Shown one piece after another: positions 42,917 through 56,323 of a stretch of DNA of 64,000 bases. Numbering within the stretch: position 1 is the stretch's first letter; the number at the start of each line of letters is the position of its first letter. The DNA lies in NCBI RefSeq assembly GCF_016613535.2, contig NZ_CP071518.1, positions 2,418,001 through 2,482,000 on the forward strand. Direction: 5' to 3'. This DNA comes from Lysobacter solisilvae (GTDB taxonomy: Bacteria; Pseudomonadota; Gammaproteobacteria; Xanthomonadales; Xanthomonadaceae). The notes under the pieces were generated by a model. It saw only the letters and a list, made by a program, of their open reading frames with translations. It was not told where the DNA came from and did not search any database. Made by a program: the position numbers and the translations under genes.

Positions 42917-43708
42917 TCATTCGCCGCGGAAGGCCGGCTTGCGCCGCTCCAGGAACGCCGCGGTGCCCTCGCGCATGTCCTGCGTGGAGAACACCAGGCC
43001 GAACTGCACCGACTCGTATTCCAGGCCTTCCTCGATGCCGCATTCGCCGCCGATGTTCACGCAGTCGATCATGCCGCGCAGCGCCAGCGGCGCGGCGTTG
43101 GCCAGCTGCTCGGCCAGCGCCATGGTCTGGGCTTCCAGTTCGGCCGCCGGCACCACGCGGTTGACGATGCCCAGCTGCAGCGCGCGCTGCGCATCGATGG
43201 GCGCGCCGACCAGGCACAGCTCGAGTGTGGCGGCGCGTCCGGCCAGCCGCAGCAGGCGCTGGGTGCCGCCGAAGCCGGGGATCAGGCCGAGGTTGATCTC
43301 GGGCTGGCCGAGGCGGGCGGTGTCGGCGGCCACGCGCAGGTGGCAGCACATGGCCAGCTCCAGCCCGCCGCCCAGCGCGAAGCCGTTGACCATCGCGATC
43401 ACCGGCTTGGTCATCCGTTCCACGCGCCGCATCATCCGCGTGCCGCGCAGCGAGAAGTCGCGGCCCTCGACCGGGGTGAGCGTGTTCATCTCGGCGATGT
43501 CCGCGCCGGCGACGAAGGCCTTGGCGCCGGCGCCGGTCAGCACGATCACGCGGACGGCCGCTTCGTCGGCGGCGGCGTCGAAGGCCTGGTGAAGGGCGTC
43601 CAGCGTGGCGCCGTTGAGCGCATTCAGCTTGTCGGGGCGATTGACCGTGATGACGCGGATCGCGCCGTGATCGGCCACACTCACGGGGGGGGCAGTGCTC
43701 TCGGACAT
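42917..43708 (-). CDS. Enoyl-CoA hydratase/isomerase family protein
   Basis: This 263-residue crotonase has both catalytic glutamates in place (NGFALGGGLELAMCC and LGQPEINLGLIPGFGGTQRL) and the oxyanion-hole segment AFVAGADIAEM. The likely reaction is hydration of 2-enoyl-CoA in fatty-acid beta-oxidation. ATG 43708 is preferred over ATG 43714 because AGG stands 7 nt upstream of it. The direct repeat AGGTCATACCT sits in the leader. Confidence 0.92.
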   Translation of the reverse strand: MSESTAPPVSVADHGAIRVITVNRPDKLNALNGATLDALHQAFDAAADEAAVRVIVLTGAGAKAFVAGADIAEMNTLTPVEGRDFSLRGTRMMRRVERMTKPVIAMVNGFALGGGLELAMCCHLRVAADTARLGQPEINLGLIPGFGGTQRLLRLAGRAATLELCLVGAPIDAQRALQLGIVNRVVPAAELEAQTMALAEQLANAAPLALRGMIDCVNIGGECGIEEGLEYESVQFGLVFSTQDMREGTAAFLERRKPAFRGE

Positions 43709-43906
43709 GGTCATACCTAGGTCATACCTTTTTCCGCCCGCGCGGAACTCCGCCGGGGGCTGGGTGTCGAAGGGGTTGGCGTCAGTGGCGGTTAAGCCCG
43801 GCCGCCGTTATCCTAGCGCGCCCTCCCGGTCAACCGTTCGGGCAGGACGCACATCAGTTTGCCGGGCGGCGCAGGCCGCCTTCTTTACGATAAGAGGTTC
43901 CAACGA

Positions 43907-44593
43907 ATGAAGTTGCGTCTGATCGCCGCCGCCGTCGCGGCTCTGCTCCTGACCGCCGGCAACGCTGTCGCACAGGATACTTCCTCCGAAAAGGGCAAGC
44001 TGAGCTACGCGCTGGGCTATGACCTTGGTCGCAATGCTGCCGAAAGCGGTGAGCAGGTCGACATCAATACCGTCATCAAGGGCCTGCAGGACGGCTACAA
44101 GAAGGCCGCGCCTTCGGTGCCCGTCGACCAGCTGCGCACCGCCGTCCAGGCGATGCAGAAGCGCCAGGCCGAGAAGGCCAAGGCCGACTGGGACAAGGCG
44201 GCCGCCGAGAACAAGACCAAGAGCGACACGTTCCTGAGCCAGAACAAGGGCAAGCCGACCGTCAAGGTGCTCAACGCCAACAACGTCCAGTACCGCGTGA
44301 TCGAGACCGGCACGGGCGCCAAGCCGAGCCAAGCCAGCACGGTCAAGCTCGAAGTGTCCGGTCCGTATCCGTGGGGCCAGCGCCCGCAGCAGGCCCAGCC
44401 TGCCGCCACGCCGGAACTCAAGCTGAGCGAGATCCAGATGCCGGCGATGCGCGAAGTGCTGCTGCAGATGCCGGCTGGTTCCAAGTGGGAAGTGACCCTG
44501 CCGCCGGCCCAGGCCTACGGCGCCGACCCGCGCACCAACTTCCCGCCGAACGTGGCGGTGCAGTTCGAGATCAAGCTGGTCAGCGTCAAGTAA
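43907..44593 (+). CDS. FkpA-type periplasmic protein with a degenerate FKBP domain
   Basis: This 228-residue exported protein has a signal peptide (LIAAAVAALLLTAGNAVA). Residues ~25-120 are the FkpA/Mip-type N-terminal dimerisation domain (KLSYALGYDLGRNAAESGEQ, then a long charged helix). The C-terminal half aligns to FKBP only at its ends (NNVQYRVIETGTG and the final PPNVAVQFEIKLVSVK). The strand carrying the usual YTG...GTVFDSS active-site residues is replaced by a Pro/Gln-rich stretch (GQRPQQAQPAATPELKL). Prolyl isomerase activity is therefore doubtful, and a chaperone role is more likely. The ribosome site is AAGAGG. Confidence 0.82.
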   Translation: MKLRLIAAAVAALLLTAGNAVAQDTSSEKGKLSYALGYDLGRNAAESGEQVDINTVIKGLQDGYKKAAPSVPVDQLRTAVQAMQKRQAEKAKADWDKAAAENKTKSDTFLSQNKGKPTVKVLNANNVQYRVIETGTGAKPSQASTVKLEVSGPYPWGQRPQQAQPAATPELKLSEIQMPAMREVLLQMPAGSKWEVTLPPAQAYGADPRTNFPPNVAVQFEIKLVSVK

Positions 44594-44621
44594 GCGCAAC
44601 GCTTGCTTGGCTGAGTGAGTC

Positions 44622-44649
44622 CATTGCGCCGGCCCAGGCCGGCGCAATG
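44622..44649 (+). terminator. Strong hairpin after the FkpA-type gene
   Basis: CATTGCGCCGGCC (44622-44634) is perfectly complementary to 44637-44649. There is no T-tract, but the 12-13 bp stem between two genes is a likely transcript end or stabiliser. Confidence 0.5.
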
Positions 44650-44684
44650 CGTTGGGGCGGTATCGATCGCGTAGAGTCTTTTCC

Positions 44685-44870
44685 ATGACGACCTATTTCC
44701 GTGCCGTGCTCAGCCCCTGCGTCGGCGTGTGCACCCTTGCCGACGATGGCCTGTGCGAAGGCTGTCATCGCACCGGCCCGGAAATCGCGCGTTGGCCGCA
44801 GATGAATGACGACGAGCGCCTGCAGCTGATGGAGCGCGTCCTGCCGGACCGCGAGTCGCGCCGGGGCTGA
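44685..44870 (+). CDS. DUF1289 small Cys-rich protein
   Basis: This 61-residue protein carries the DUF1289 pattern SPCVGVCTLADDGLCEGCHR, with four cysteines (presumably a metal site), followed by RWPQMNDDERLQLME. The family's function is not established. Its stop overlaps the start of the Nudix gene (TGATG). Confidence 0.85.
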   Translation: MTTYFRAVLSPCVGVCTLADDGLCEGCHRTGPEIARWPQMNDDERLQLMERVLPDRESRRG

Positions 44871-45562
44871 TGACGCGGCACCCGTTCCCCGATTCGCAGG
44901 CCGCGGGCGAGGCATCGCGCAGCGGCCCTTCACCGACGTTCGCCGACACGCTGGTCCGCCTGCGCGCCGGCCTGCATCCGCTCGATCGTCCCCCCGTCGC
45001 CGCCGGCTGGAACCAGTCCGAACTGATCGACCTGCTGCCGTCCTCGGTCCGGCTGGTGGAGGCCGCGGTCCTGGTCGGCCTGATCGATCGCCCCGATGGC
45101 GTGCAGGTGCTGCTGACCCGGCGGACCGACGACCTGCGCAACCACGCCGGCCAGGTGAGTTTCCCCGGCGGGCGGGTCGAGGCCTCCGATTTCGACGCCA
45201 CCGCCACCGCCCTGCGCGAGACCTTCGAGGAAGTGGGCGTCGCGCCCGTGCAGGTCGAGCCGATGGGGCTGCTCGATCCGCTGGTGACCATCAGTGGATT
45301 CCGCGTGCTGCCGGTGGTGGCGATCGTCGATCCGGCCTATGTCGCGCGCCCCGACCCGAGCGAGGTCGCCGAGGTGTTCGAGGTGCCGCTGGCCTTCCTG
45401 CTGGACCCCGGCAACCTGCAGCGCCACGAGATCGAGCATCGCGGCCGCGCCCGCACCGTGCTGGAATTCCGCTGGCCCGCGCAGCGGATCTGGGGCGTGA
45501 CCGCCGCCATCCTGCTCAATTTTCGCGAACGCGTGGCCCAGGTCACGGACGCGCGCGGCTGA
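44870..45562 (+). CDS. CoA pyrophosphatase, Nudix family
   Basis: This 230-residue Nudix hydrolase has a CoA-specific subfamily motif (LRNHAGQVSFPGG) directly before the Nudix box (ALRETFEEVGV). NudL/NUDT7-type enzymes cleave CoA and its thioesters to phosphopantetheine and ADP. The N-terminal ~40 residues are variable. It is coupled to DUF1289. Confidence 0.88.
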   Translation: MTRHPFPDSQAAGEASRSGPSPTFADTLVRLRAGLHPLDRPPVAAGWNQSELIDLLPSSVRLVEAAVLVGLIDRPDGVQVLLTRRTDDLRNHAGQVSFPGGRVEASDFDATATALRETFEEVGVAPVQVEPMGLLDPLVTISGFRVLPVVAIVDPAYVARPDPSEVAEVFEVPLAFLLDPGNLQRHEIEHRGRARTVLEFRWPAQRIWGVTAAILLNFRERVAQVTDARG

Positions 45563-45613
45563 AGACTCCGCTCCGACCCTACAATTGCCCCGTCCGGGTA
45601 AAGGGAGCGGGTC

Positions 45614-46474
45614 ATGGTCTGGAACACCCTCGTGCAGGCGGAAACCCTGTCAGTGGCGCTCAGCCGCCCCGACGTGGTGGTGCTGGACTGCCGCTTCTCG
45701 ATCCTTGCGCCGGCGGCCGGCGAGGACGCCTACCAGCAGTCGCATGTGCCGGGCGCGTTCTACGCGCACCTGGAGCGCGACCTGTCGGACATGTCCCGCC
45801 GGGGCCAGGGCGAAGGGCGCCACCCGTTTCCCAACGCGCAGGATTTCACCGCGCGGCTGTCCCGATGGGGCATCACGCCGCAGCACCATGTCGTGGCCTA
45901 CGACGATGGTGATGGCGCCCAGGCAGCGCGGCTGTGGTTCCTGATGCGCCTGCTGGGGCATGAGAAGGTCGCGGTGCTGGACGGTGGCTGGGCGCGCTGG
46001 AAAGCCCAGATGCTGCCGACGACGCACGAGATCCCGCGCGCCACGCCCGCGCGCTATGCGGGCCAGTTCGATGCGCGCCGGCTGCTCGACGCGCAGCAGG
46101 TGCAGGCCCACCTCGCCGCGAACGAGCTGCTGGTGGATGCGCGGGGCGCCGACCGCTTCCGCGGCGAGAACGAGATGATCGATCCGGTCGCCGGCCACGT
46201 GCCCGGCGCCGTGAGCCGTCCCTTCGTGCAGAACCTGCGCGACGGACGCTTCAAGCCCGTCGCCGAACTGGCCGACGAATTCCGCGCCCTGCTGCAGGGC
46301 CGCAGCCCCGACCAGCTGGTCGCCATGTGCGGCTCGGGCGTGACCGCCTGCCACCACATCCTGGCGATGGAACGCGCGGGCCTGAAGGGCGCGCGCCTGT
46401 ACACCGGCTCGTGGAGCGGATGGATCGAGGATCCGCGGCGCCCCGTGGCGCGCGACGTGGAAAGCGTCGACTAG
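45614..46474 (+). CDS. Two-domain rhodanese-type sulfurtransferase
   Basis: This 286-residue protein has an inactive N-terminal and an active C-terminal rhodanese domain. The active-site loop is CGSGVTAC with the catalytic Cys first, the form typical of 3-mercaptopyruvate/thiosulfate sulfurtransferases of the SseA group. GGGAGC precedes the ATG. Confidence 0.9.
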   Translation: MVWNTLVQAETLSVALSRPDVVVLDCRFSILAPAAGEDAYQQSHVPGAFYAHLERDLSDMSRRGQGEGRHPFPNAQDFTARLSRWGITPQHHVVAYDDGDGAQAARLWFLMRLLGHEKVAVLDGGWARWKAQMLPTTHEIPRATPARYAGQFDARRLLDAQQVQAHLAANELLVDARGADRFRGENEMIDPVAGHVPGAVSRPFVQNLRDGRFKPVAELADEFRALLQGRSPDQLVAMCGSGVTACHHILAMERAGLKGARLYTGSWSGWIEDPRRPVARDVESVD

Positions 46475-46499
46475 CCTCGCGCGCCGGCTGGAGCGCTGC

Positions 46500-47273
46500 C
46501 TACTTGCCCAGGCGCGCGACGAGCGCGCGCAGGCCGGCCTGGGTGTCCGGTGCGGTCCACGCGTCGATGAAGCGGGGCAGGTCGATGCGCGCCGGTGCGA
46601 GGGCTGCGATGACATCGGCGCGGGCGATCGCGCGGGTTTGCAGCACCGGCTGGCGCGGCAGCTTCAGCAGGTCCTGCAGCCAGGCCACCGCGCGGGCGGT
46701 CACCTCGTCCGCGGCGACCAGTTCGTCGACCAGGCCGATGGCCAGCGCCCGCGACGCGTCCACCAGTTCACCGGTCACCAGCAGCAGGTCGGCGCGGTGC
46801 TGGCCGACGACGCGGCGCATCAGGTGCTGGATGCCTTCCGGCGCGACCAGGCCGACCTGGGTTTCGTTGAGGCCGATGCGCAGCGGCTTGGCCGGGTCGG
46901 GCGATATGCCCATGACGCGGTAGTCGCAGCACAGGGCGAGCACGCAACCGCCCGCGGGCGCGTGGCCGGCCATCGCCGCGACCACCGGCACCGGGCTGGC
47001 GGCCAGCGTGCGGGCCGCTTCGAAGAAGGTTTCCCACGCGGCCATCAGGGCATCGCGATCCTCGCCCAGGCTCAGCAGGTGGGGGACGTCCAGCCCGGCG
47101 GAGAACACCTTCGGGTTGCCCGACAGCACCAGGCCGCGGGCGCCGTCGGCCAGGGCGCGGCCGATCGCGTCGGTCAGTGCGCGGCACAGCGCCGGATCCA
47201 GGGCATTGACCGGCGCGCGCGCCATCTGCAGTTCGACGATGTCGCCATCGTGGCGAAGGAGTTCGATGGACAT
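46500..47273 (-). CDS. Crotonase-fold protein resembling Delta3-Delta2-enoyl-CoA isomerase
   Basis: This 257-residue crotonase lacks the first hydratase glutamate (AGGCVLALCCDYRV has Val where hydratases have Glu). It carries LRIGLNETQVGLVAPEGI, the sequence characteristic of the ECI1/DCI isomerase group. It is therefore likely to shift double bonds in enoyl-CoA for oxidation of unsaturated fatty acids. ATG 47273 is used; an in-frame ATG at 47309 would add 12 residues but sits almost on the divergent gene's start. Confidence 0.82.
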   Translation of the reverse strand: MSIELLRHDGDIVELQMARAPVNALDPALCRALTDAIGRALADGARGLVLSGNPKVFSAGLDVPHLLSLGEDRDALMAAWETFFEAARTLAASPVPVVAAMAGHAPAGGCVLALCCDYRVMGISPDPAKPLRIGLNETQVGLVAPEGIQHLMRRVVGQHRADLLLVTGELVDASRALAIGLVDELVAADEVTARAVAWLQDLLKLPRQPVLQTRAIARADVIAALAPARIDLPRFIDAWTAPDTQAGLRALVARLGK

Positions 47274-47315
47274 GGGCGCGGATGCCGGCTGGGGGAGAAC
47301 CGATATCATAGGGGC

Positions 47316-47753
47316 ATGAAGATCCTGCGCACCCTCGCCCTGGTCCTGTGCACGCTGCTGGCGCTGCCCGCCTGCGCACGCGACTGCGCACCGCAGGTGC
47401 GCGAAGGCTGGGTGCGGCTGATGCCCGTGGCGATGCCGATGATGGCCGGCTTCGGCCGCATCGATAACCCCTGCGCGACGCCGGTCACCATCGTCGGCGT
47501 GAGCAGCCCGTCCTTCGGCGAGGTGTCGCTGCACGAGACGCGCATCGTCGGCGGCGTGAGCCGCATGCGCGCGGTGCCGGAACTGCGGATCGCGCCGCAG
47601 GGATCGGCCGTGCTCAAGCCCGGCGGACTGCACCTGATGCTGATGAGCCCCGGCGCTCCCTTGAAAGAAGGCAGCCGCGTGGCGGTCGAGTTCCGGCTGA
47701 AGGACGGCGGCGTGCTGCGCGGGGAACTGGAAGCGCGCCGGCCGGCGGACTAG
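47316..47753 (+). CDS. PCu(A)C-family periplasmic copper chaperone
   Basis: This 145-residue exported protein has a signal/lipobox-like start (ALVLCTLLALPACARD). The copper motif H-x10-M-x21-H-x-M is met exactly: His in SLHETRIVGG, Met in SRMRAVPEL, and HLM in GGLHLMLM. Such proteins deliver Cu(I) to cytochrome oxidase. It converges with the thioesterase gene, sharing its stop region. Confidence 0.9.
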   Translation: MKILRTLALVLCTLLALPACARDCAPQVREGWVRLMPVAMPMMAGFGRIDNPCATPVTIVGVSSPSFGEVSLHETRIVGGVSRMRAVPELRIAPQGSAVLKPGGLHLMLMSPGAPLKEGSRVAVEFRLKDGGVLRGELEARRPAD

Positions 47754-48180
47754 CCGGCGGGCCGTTCCATCGCCGCGCGCACCGCGTCCGGCAGGGGGAT
47801 CGGACGCTGGTTCTCGCGGCCGATCCAGACCACGACGACGTGGCCATCGCAGTACAGCGTGGCGCCGTCGGCCGACACGATGCGATGGCCGATGGTGACG
47901 CTGCTGCCGCCGATGCGGTCGGTGAACAGTTCGACCACGACGTCCGACGGATACGGGATCGGCAGCCGGTAATTGAGCTGCACCGCCGCCAGCAGCGGCG
48001 CCATCGCGTCGTTCACCCATTCGCCATCCCAGCTGGCGAACCAGCGGATGCGCGCTTCCTCCAGGTAGGTGAGGAAGTTGGAATTGTTGACGTGGTTGAA
48101 GGCGTCCAGGTCGCGCCAGCGCAGGGCGACCGGCATGCGGAACAGCGCAGGCCGGCCCTGCGGCGCCAGTGCCGGCGCGC

Positions 48181-48184
<4 letters not shown>
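47750..48184 (-). CDS. Acyl-CoA thioesterase, 4HBT hotdog family
   Basis: This 144-residue hotdog-fold protein has the motif [20 protein letters not shown] (Asp and the following NHVNN are the active-site signature of 4-hydroxybenzoyl-CoA-type thioesterases). YbgC/FadM-like roles are possible. Its ATG overlaps the uvrA stop (ATGA), so it is coupled to uvrA. Confidence 0.88.
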
Positions 48185-51135
<2,951 letters not shown>

Positions 51136-51419
51136 GAGTCTTTGGGAATCCGGGGGCGAACAGGGGAGCCTAGCGAGCCTGGGAAATTGGGGCAAATGGC
51201 TGCAACACCAGTTTCAGGTTGGCCGTTCGCAGGGATTGCGATTGCGAGGCGGGCAACGGTTCAGCCGGGCGGTGAATGGCGGCTTGCCCGGCGGGCAGCG
51301 CGGTTGGTGGCTGGCTGGGCAGTAGGGCGGGCGGCGCCGGATCGTCTGGGTTGAATCGTCTGGGTTGAATCGCCTGGGTCGAATCGCCTGGGTTGATGAG
51401 GGTCGTCGGTCCGGCTGAG

Positions 51420-51800
51420 GGGCGCGTGGGTCGTGCCGGGGGGCGCGTGCTTCGCGCGGAGGGTCGTGTGGGGTTGGCTGAGGGTCGCCTGGGTCGCGCC
51501 GGGGGGCGCCTGGGTCGCGCCGGGGGGCGCCTGGGTCGCGCCGGGGGGCGCGTGGGTCGGGCTGAGGGACGCCCGGGTCTGGCTGAAGGTCTCCCGGGTC
51601 GGGCTGAAGGTCGCCCGGGTCGGGCTAAGGGTCGCTTGGGTGGGGCTAAGGCTCGCGTGGGTGGGGCTAAGGCTCGCGTGGGTGGGGCTAAGGCTCGCGT
51701 GGGTGGGGCTAAGGCTCGCGTGGGTGGGGCTAAGGCTCGCGTGGGTCGGGCTGAAGGGCGCCCTGGGTCGGGCTGAAGGGCGCCCGGGTCGGGCCAAGGG
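51420..51800. repeat. Minisatellite with 21-bp period between uvrA and rplU
   Basis: CTAAGGCTCGCGTGGGTGGGG-type units repeat every 21 bp; five exact copies start at 51646, 51667, 51688, 51709 and 51730. Degenerate units extend on both sides (GGGTCGCGCCGGGGGGCGC, CGGGCTGAAGG). The period of 21 keeps frames open on both strands (minus strand SPTHASL heptads, 51261-51893), but there is no convincing ribosome site and no known product. It fills most of the 873-nt gap 51136-52008. Confidence 0.88.
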
Positions 51801-51915
51801 GCGAGTGGGTGGGGCGAGGTGACCCCCGGAGGGTGATAGCCGGGTCAGGGCCCGAGACGGGTCGGCAGGGCCGATCGCCCGCATTCCGCCCATCCTGGCC
51901 CCGGGTCAGGGGTGG

Positions 51916-51943
51916 TTGACCCTAACTTGCTGAAACCTATAGA
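51916..51943 (+). promoter_or_regulatory. Sigma-70 promoter of rplU-rpmA
   Basis: TTGACC (51916-51921) and TATAGA (51938-51943) are 16 nt apart. They lie 65 nt before the rplU start, downstream of the minisatellite. Confidence 0.7.
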
Positions 51944-52008
51944 ATTCCGCTTCTGTTCGCCCACGAGGGTGCGACAGGCGACCAAAATAACTACAGAGGA
52001 ATCTGGTC

Positions 52009-52317
52009 ATGTACGCAGTTGTACTCACCGGCGGTAAGCAATACCGCGTGATGAAAGGCGAGACGCTCCGCGTCGAGCTGCTCGATGTCGAAGCCGGCAG
52101 CGAGCTCAAGCTGGACAACGTGCTGATGCTCGGCGATGGCGAGTCCATCAAGATCGGCGACGCCCTCAAGGGCGCTTCGGTCACCGCCAAGGTCATCGGC
52201 CACGGCCGCGCCGACAAGGTGCGCATCGTCAAGTTCCGCCGCCGCAAGCACCATCGCAAGCAGATGGGCCACCGGCAGCATTACACCGAAATCGAAATCA
52301 CCGGCATTGCCGGCTAA
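52009..52317 (+). CDS. rplU: Large ribosomal subunit protein bL21
   Basis: This 102-residue protein has the bL21 start [20 protein letters not shown] and the C-terminal rRNA-binding [20 protein letters not shown]. It is part of the 50S subunit. It is followed after 15 nt by rpmA in the standard pair, and AGAGGAA precedes it. Confidence 0.98.
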   Translation: MYAVVLTGGKQYRVMKGETLRVELLDVEAGSELKLDNVLMLGDGESIKIGDALKGASVTAKVIGHGRADKVRIVKFRRRKHHRKQMGHRQHYTEIEITGIAG

Positions 52318-52332
52318 GCAGGAGAAGCAGCC

Positions 52333-52590
52333 ATGGCACACAAAAAGGGCGTAGGTTCCTCGCGCAACGGCCGCGACTCCAACCCGAAGTACCTGGGCGT
52401 CAAGATCTACGGCGGCCAGGCCATCGAGGCCGGCAACATCATCGTGCGTCAGCGCGGTACCAACTTCCACCCGGGCATGGGCGTCGGCCTGGGCCGCGAC
52501 CACACGCTGTTCGCGCTGGTCGATGGCAAGGTCGAGTTCTCGACCAAGGGTCCGAAGAAGCGCCGCACTGTCAGCGTCGTCGCCGCGTAA
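52333..52590 (+). CDS. rpmA: Large ribosomal subunit protein bL27
   Basis: This 85-residue protein starts [20 protein letters not shown], the conserved N-terminal arm that reaches the peptidyl-transferase centre. It has the full length for bL27. It ends 22 nt before a terminator. Confidence 0.98.
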   Translation: MAHKKGVGSSRNGRDSNPKYLGVKIYGGQAIEAGNIIVRQRGTNFHPGMGVGLGRDHTLFALVDGKVEFSTKGPKKRRTVSVVAA

Positions 52591-52612
52591 GCGCGACGAT
52601 GGTTGCGAAGGG

Positions 52613-52633
52613 CCCCGCTTCGGCGGGGTTTTT
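52613..52633 (+). terminator. Rho-independent terminator after rpmA
   Basis: CCCCGC-TTCG-GCGGGG is followed directly by TTTTT, a classical tetraloop terminator. Confidence 0.9.
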
Positions 52634-52705
52634 CGTTTCTGAGCGCTTGCCGGTGCGCTCGCAGATCCATCCCCGGGTTCCTGCCTTGCACGGCCCGGAG
52701 CGTAG

Positions 52706-53860
<1,155 letters not shown>

Positions 53861-54066
53861 CAGCGGGCGCCGATTCCGTGGAGGTTCCGGAAGGGCGGGC
53901 GCCCGGCGCGCCCCGCCTGCCTGGCTGCGCGCCGGTGTCGGTCGCGGCGGTCAGGCCGGCCACAGGCGTGCTGACCACGAGCGTGCTGACCACAGACGTG
54001 CCGGCCTCATCCGTGCGGGAATCCGCGGAAGCGGCAGCCGTCAATTTCCAAACTGCAGAAAGCAAA

Positions 54067-54086
54067 AACCCGGCCGAAGCCGGGTT
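54067..54086 (-). terminator. Rho-independent terminator of rpsT
   Basis: AACCCGGC-CGAA-GCCGGGTT is followed by TTTGC on the minus strand, 25 nt after the rpsT stop. The 251-nt gap between obgE and rpsT otherwise holds no feature that I recognise. Confidence 0.85.
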
Positions 54087-54111
54087 CTGCGTGTCGACCG
54101 GAGCGTGGGGC

Positions 54112-54384
54112 TCAGGCGGCGACGGACAGCGCCTTGATGCGCGCGGTCAGACGGCTCTTGTGACGGGCAGCCTTGTTCTTGTGGATCAGGCCGCGCGAGC
54201 TGAAGCGGTCGAGAATCGGCTGCGCCACGTCGAAGGCCGCCTTGGCGCCAGTGGCGTCGTTGGCGTCGAGTGCCTTGAGCACCTTCTTGACGGCGGTACG
54301 CAGCATCGAACGCTGAGCGGCGTTGCGGGCATTGCGCACGACGGTCTGCTTGGCGCGCTTCTTGGCGGACTTGATATTGGCCAC
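54112..54384 (-). CDS. rpsT: Small ribosomal subunit protein bS20
   Basis: This 90-residue, very basic helical protein starts [20 protein letters not shown], the bS20 signature. It is transcribed divergently from murJ, as is usual in this family. Confidence 0.97.
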   Translation of the reverse strand: MANIKSAKKRAKQTVVRNARNAAQRSMLRTAVKKVLKALDANDATGAKAAFDVAQPILDRFSSRGLIHKNKAARHKSRLTARIKALSVAA

Positions 54385-54608
54385 GACAGGGATCCTGGAA
54401 ACTGGGTGTTGAAGAAGAAGGGTTTTGGGTCAATCAGACAGAAAATTATGGGCGATTCAGTAGCTTGCGTCAACAGCCGGGTTCGCCCCGGTGCGGGGGA
54501 GGGCCGGGCCCGGCATCCGGAACCGGTCCGGGAAGCAGCCAATCAGGCCCCCGTAGCGGTCATTTTCGCGGATCTGGGCCCCGGAAGCCCGATACAGGCG
54601 GTCCCGGC

Positions 54609-56165
54609 ATGAGCCGCGGCATGCTCCGCTCGACCGTCGTGTTCAGCACGATGACCTTCCTCTCGCGGATCGCCGGGTTCGTCCGCGACTGGCTGCAGGC
54701 CAGCATGTTCGGCACCAGCGCGGCGGTCAGCGCCTTCGTGGTCGCCTACCGGATCCCGAACTACCTGCGCCGGATTTTCGCCGAGGGCTCGTTCTCCTCC
54801 GCCTTCGTGCCGGTCCTGTCGGAGCTCAAGCAGCGCGGCGACGAGGCGGCCCTGCAGGATTTCCTCGACCACGTCGCCGGCGCCCTGCTGGGCGTGGTGA
54901 TCGTGGTGACGGGGCTCGGGATCCTGCTGGCGCCGTGGATCGCCCAGCTGTTCCTGCTGTTCGCCGACGAAAGCGCTTCCAAGATCGTCCCGCTGACGGC
55001 GCAGATGCTGCGGATCACCTTCCCCTACCTGGCCTTCATCTCGATGACGGCGCTGGCGGGGTCGGTGCTGAACACGTTCCGGCATTTCGGCCTGCCGGCG
55101 CTGACCCCGGTCCTGCACAACCTGGGCGTGATCGCCGGCATGCTGCTGCTGGCGCGGTTCTTCGCGGTGCCGGAGAAGGCGCTGGCCTGGGGCGTGGTCC
55201 TGGCCGGGGCGCTGCAGCTGCTGGTGCTCTGGCCGGCAATGGCGCGCTGGGGACTGCGGCCGCGCCTGAAGTTCAACCTGCGCCACGAAGGCGTGCGGCG
55301 GGTGTTCAAGCTGATGGCGCCGACGATCTTCTCCTCGTCGGTGGCACAGGTGAACCTGCTGGTCGGCACGATCTTCGCCTCGCTGCTGGTGCCTTCGGCG
55401 CAGTCCTGGCTGTACTACTCCGACCGTCTCACCGAATTGCCGCTGGGCCTGTTCGGCGTGGCGATCGGCACGGTGATCCTGCCCCAGCTGTCGCGGCACC
55501 ACGCCGACGCCGACACGGCGGGGTATTCGAAATCGCTGGACTGGGGCCTGCGGATGGTGCTGCTGGTGGGCATGCCGGCCGCGCTCGGCCTGGCGCTGCT
55601 GGCCGAGCCCCTGACCGCCTCGCTGTTCCGCTATGGCAAGTTCGTGGCGTACGACACCCGCATGGTCGGGTACGCGCTGACGGCGATGAGCGTGGGCATC
55701 CCGGCCTTCATGCTCAGCAAGGTGCTGCTGCCGGCCTTCTATGCACGGCAGGACACCCGCACGCCGATGCGCGTGGCCGTGACTACCGTGGTAGCCAACG
55801 TCCTGATGACGGTGGCGATCGTGACGCCGCTGTATCTGTCGGGATTCGAGGCCGCGCATGCCGGCATCGCGGCGGCCACGGCCCTGGCGGGGGTGCTCAA
55901 TGCCGCGCTGCTATGGCGGCGCCTTCGCCAGCAGGGCCTGTATGCGCCGGAGCCCGGCTGGAGGCGCTGGCTGCTGCGCATCTTCGCGGGGCTGGTGGCG
56001 ATGACCCTGGCGGTGCTGGCGGTACGCAGCGCCGTGGGGGACTGGAGCGCGCTGCGCGGCTGGATGCGCTGGCTGTGGCTGCTGGTGGCGGTCGGCGCGG
56101 GCGCGCTGGCCTACGGCGCCGCACTGCTGGCGCTGGGCCTGCGACCGCGCCACCTGCGCCACTGA
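54609..56165 (+). CDS. murJ: Lipid II flippase
   Basis: This 518-residue MOP-fold membrane protein has ~14 helices and flips lipid II for peptidoglycan synthesis. The N-terminus (MTFLSRIAGFVRDWLQASMF, AYRIPNYLRRIFAEGSFSSA) is the MurJ signature with its conserved arginines. ATG 54609 is chosen for the family start MSRGMLRSTVVF; the longer frame upstream is Pro/Gly-rich and unlikely. Confidence 0.95.
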   Translation: MSRGMLRSTVVFSTMTFLSRIAGFVRDWLQASMFGTSAAVSAFVVAYRIPNYLRRIFAEGSFSSAFVPVLSELKQRGDEAALQDFLDHVAGALLGVVIVVTGLGILLAPWIAQLFLLFADESASKIVPLTAQMLRITFPYLAFISMTALAGSVLNTFRHFGLPALTPVLHNLGVIAGMLLLARFFAVPEKALAWGVVLAGALQLLVLWPAMARWGLRPRLKFNLRHEGVRRVFKLMAPTIFSSSVAQVNLLVGTIFASLLVPSAQSWLYYSDRLTELPLGLFGVAIGTVILPQLSRHHADADTAGYSKSLDWGLRMVLLVGMPAALGLALLAEPLTASLFRYGKFVAYDTRMVGYALTAMSVGIPAFMLSKVLLPAFYARQDTRTPMRVAVTTVVANVLMTVAIVTPLYLSGFEAAHAGIAAATALAGVLNAALLWRRLRQQGLYAPEPGWRRWLLRIFAGLVAMTLAVLAVRSAVGDWSALRGWMRWLWLLVAVGAGALAYGAALLALGLRPRHLRH

Positions 56166-56323
56166 ACGCCGCCGCGCACAACCGGGCGGCGCAGGATCGG
56201 GCGGCGCAGGATCGGGCGGCTCGCGAACGGCAGGCTCGCGAACGGCAGGCGTACGGGCCTGCGTCCGCGCCTGGTGCCGGCGTCCCGGTGGCTGGTGGCC
56301 GCGCGGCTATACTTCCCGGTTCA

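Noticed and set aside
51261..51893. 210-codon minus-strand protein of SPTHASL heptads
   Set aside because: It is produced by a 21-bp minisatellite that also leaves plus-strand frames open. It has only a weak start context and no similarity to a known protein. It is kept as a repeat, not a gene.
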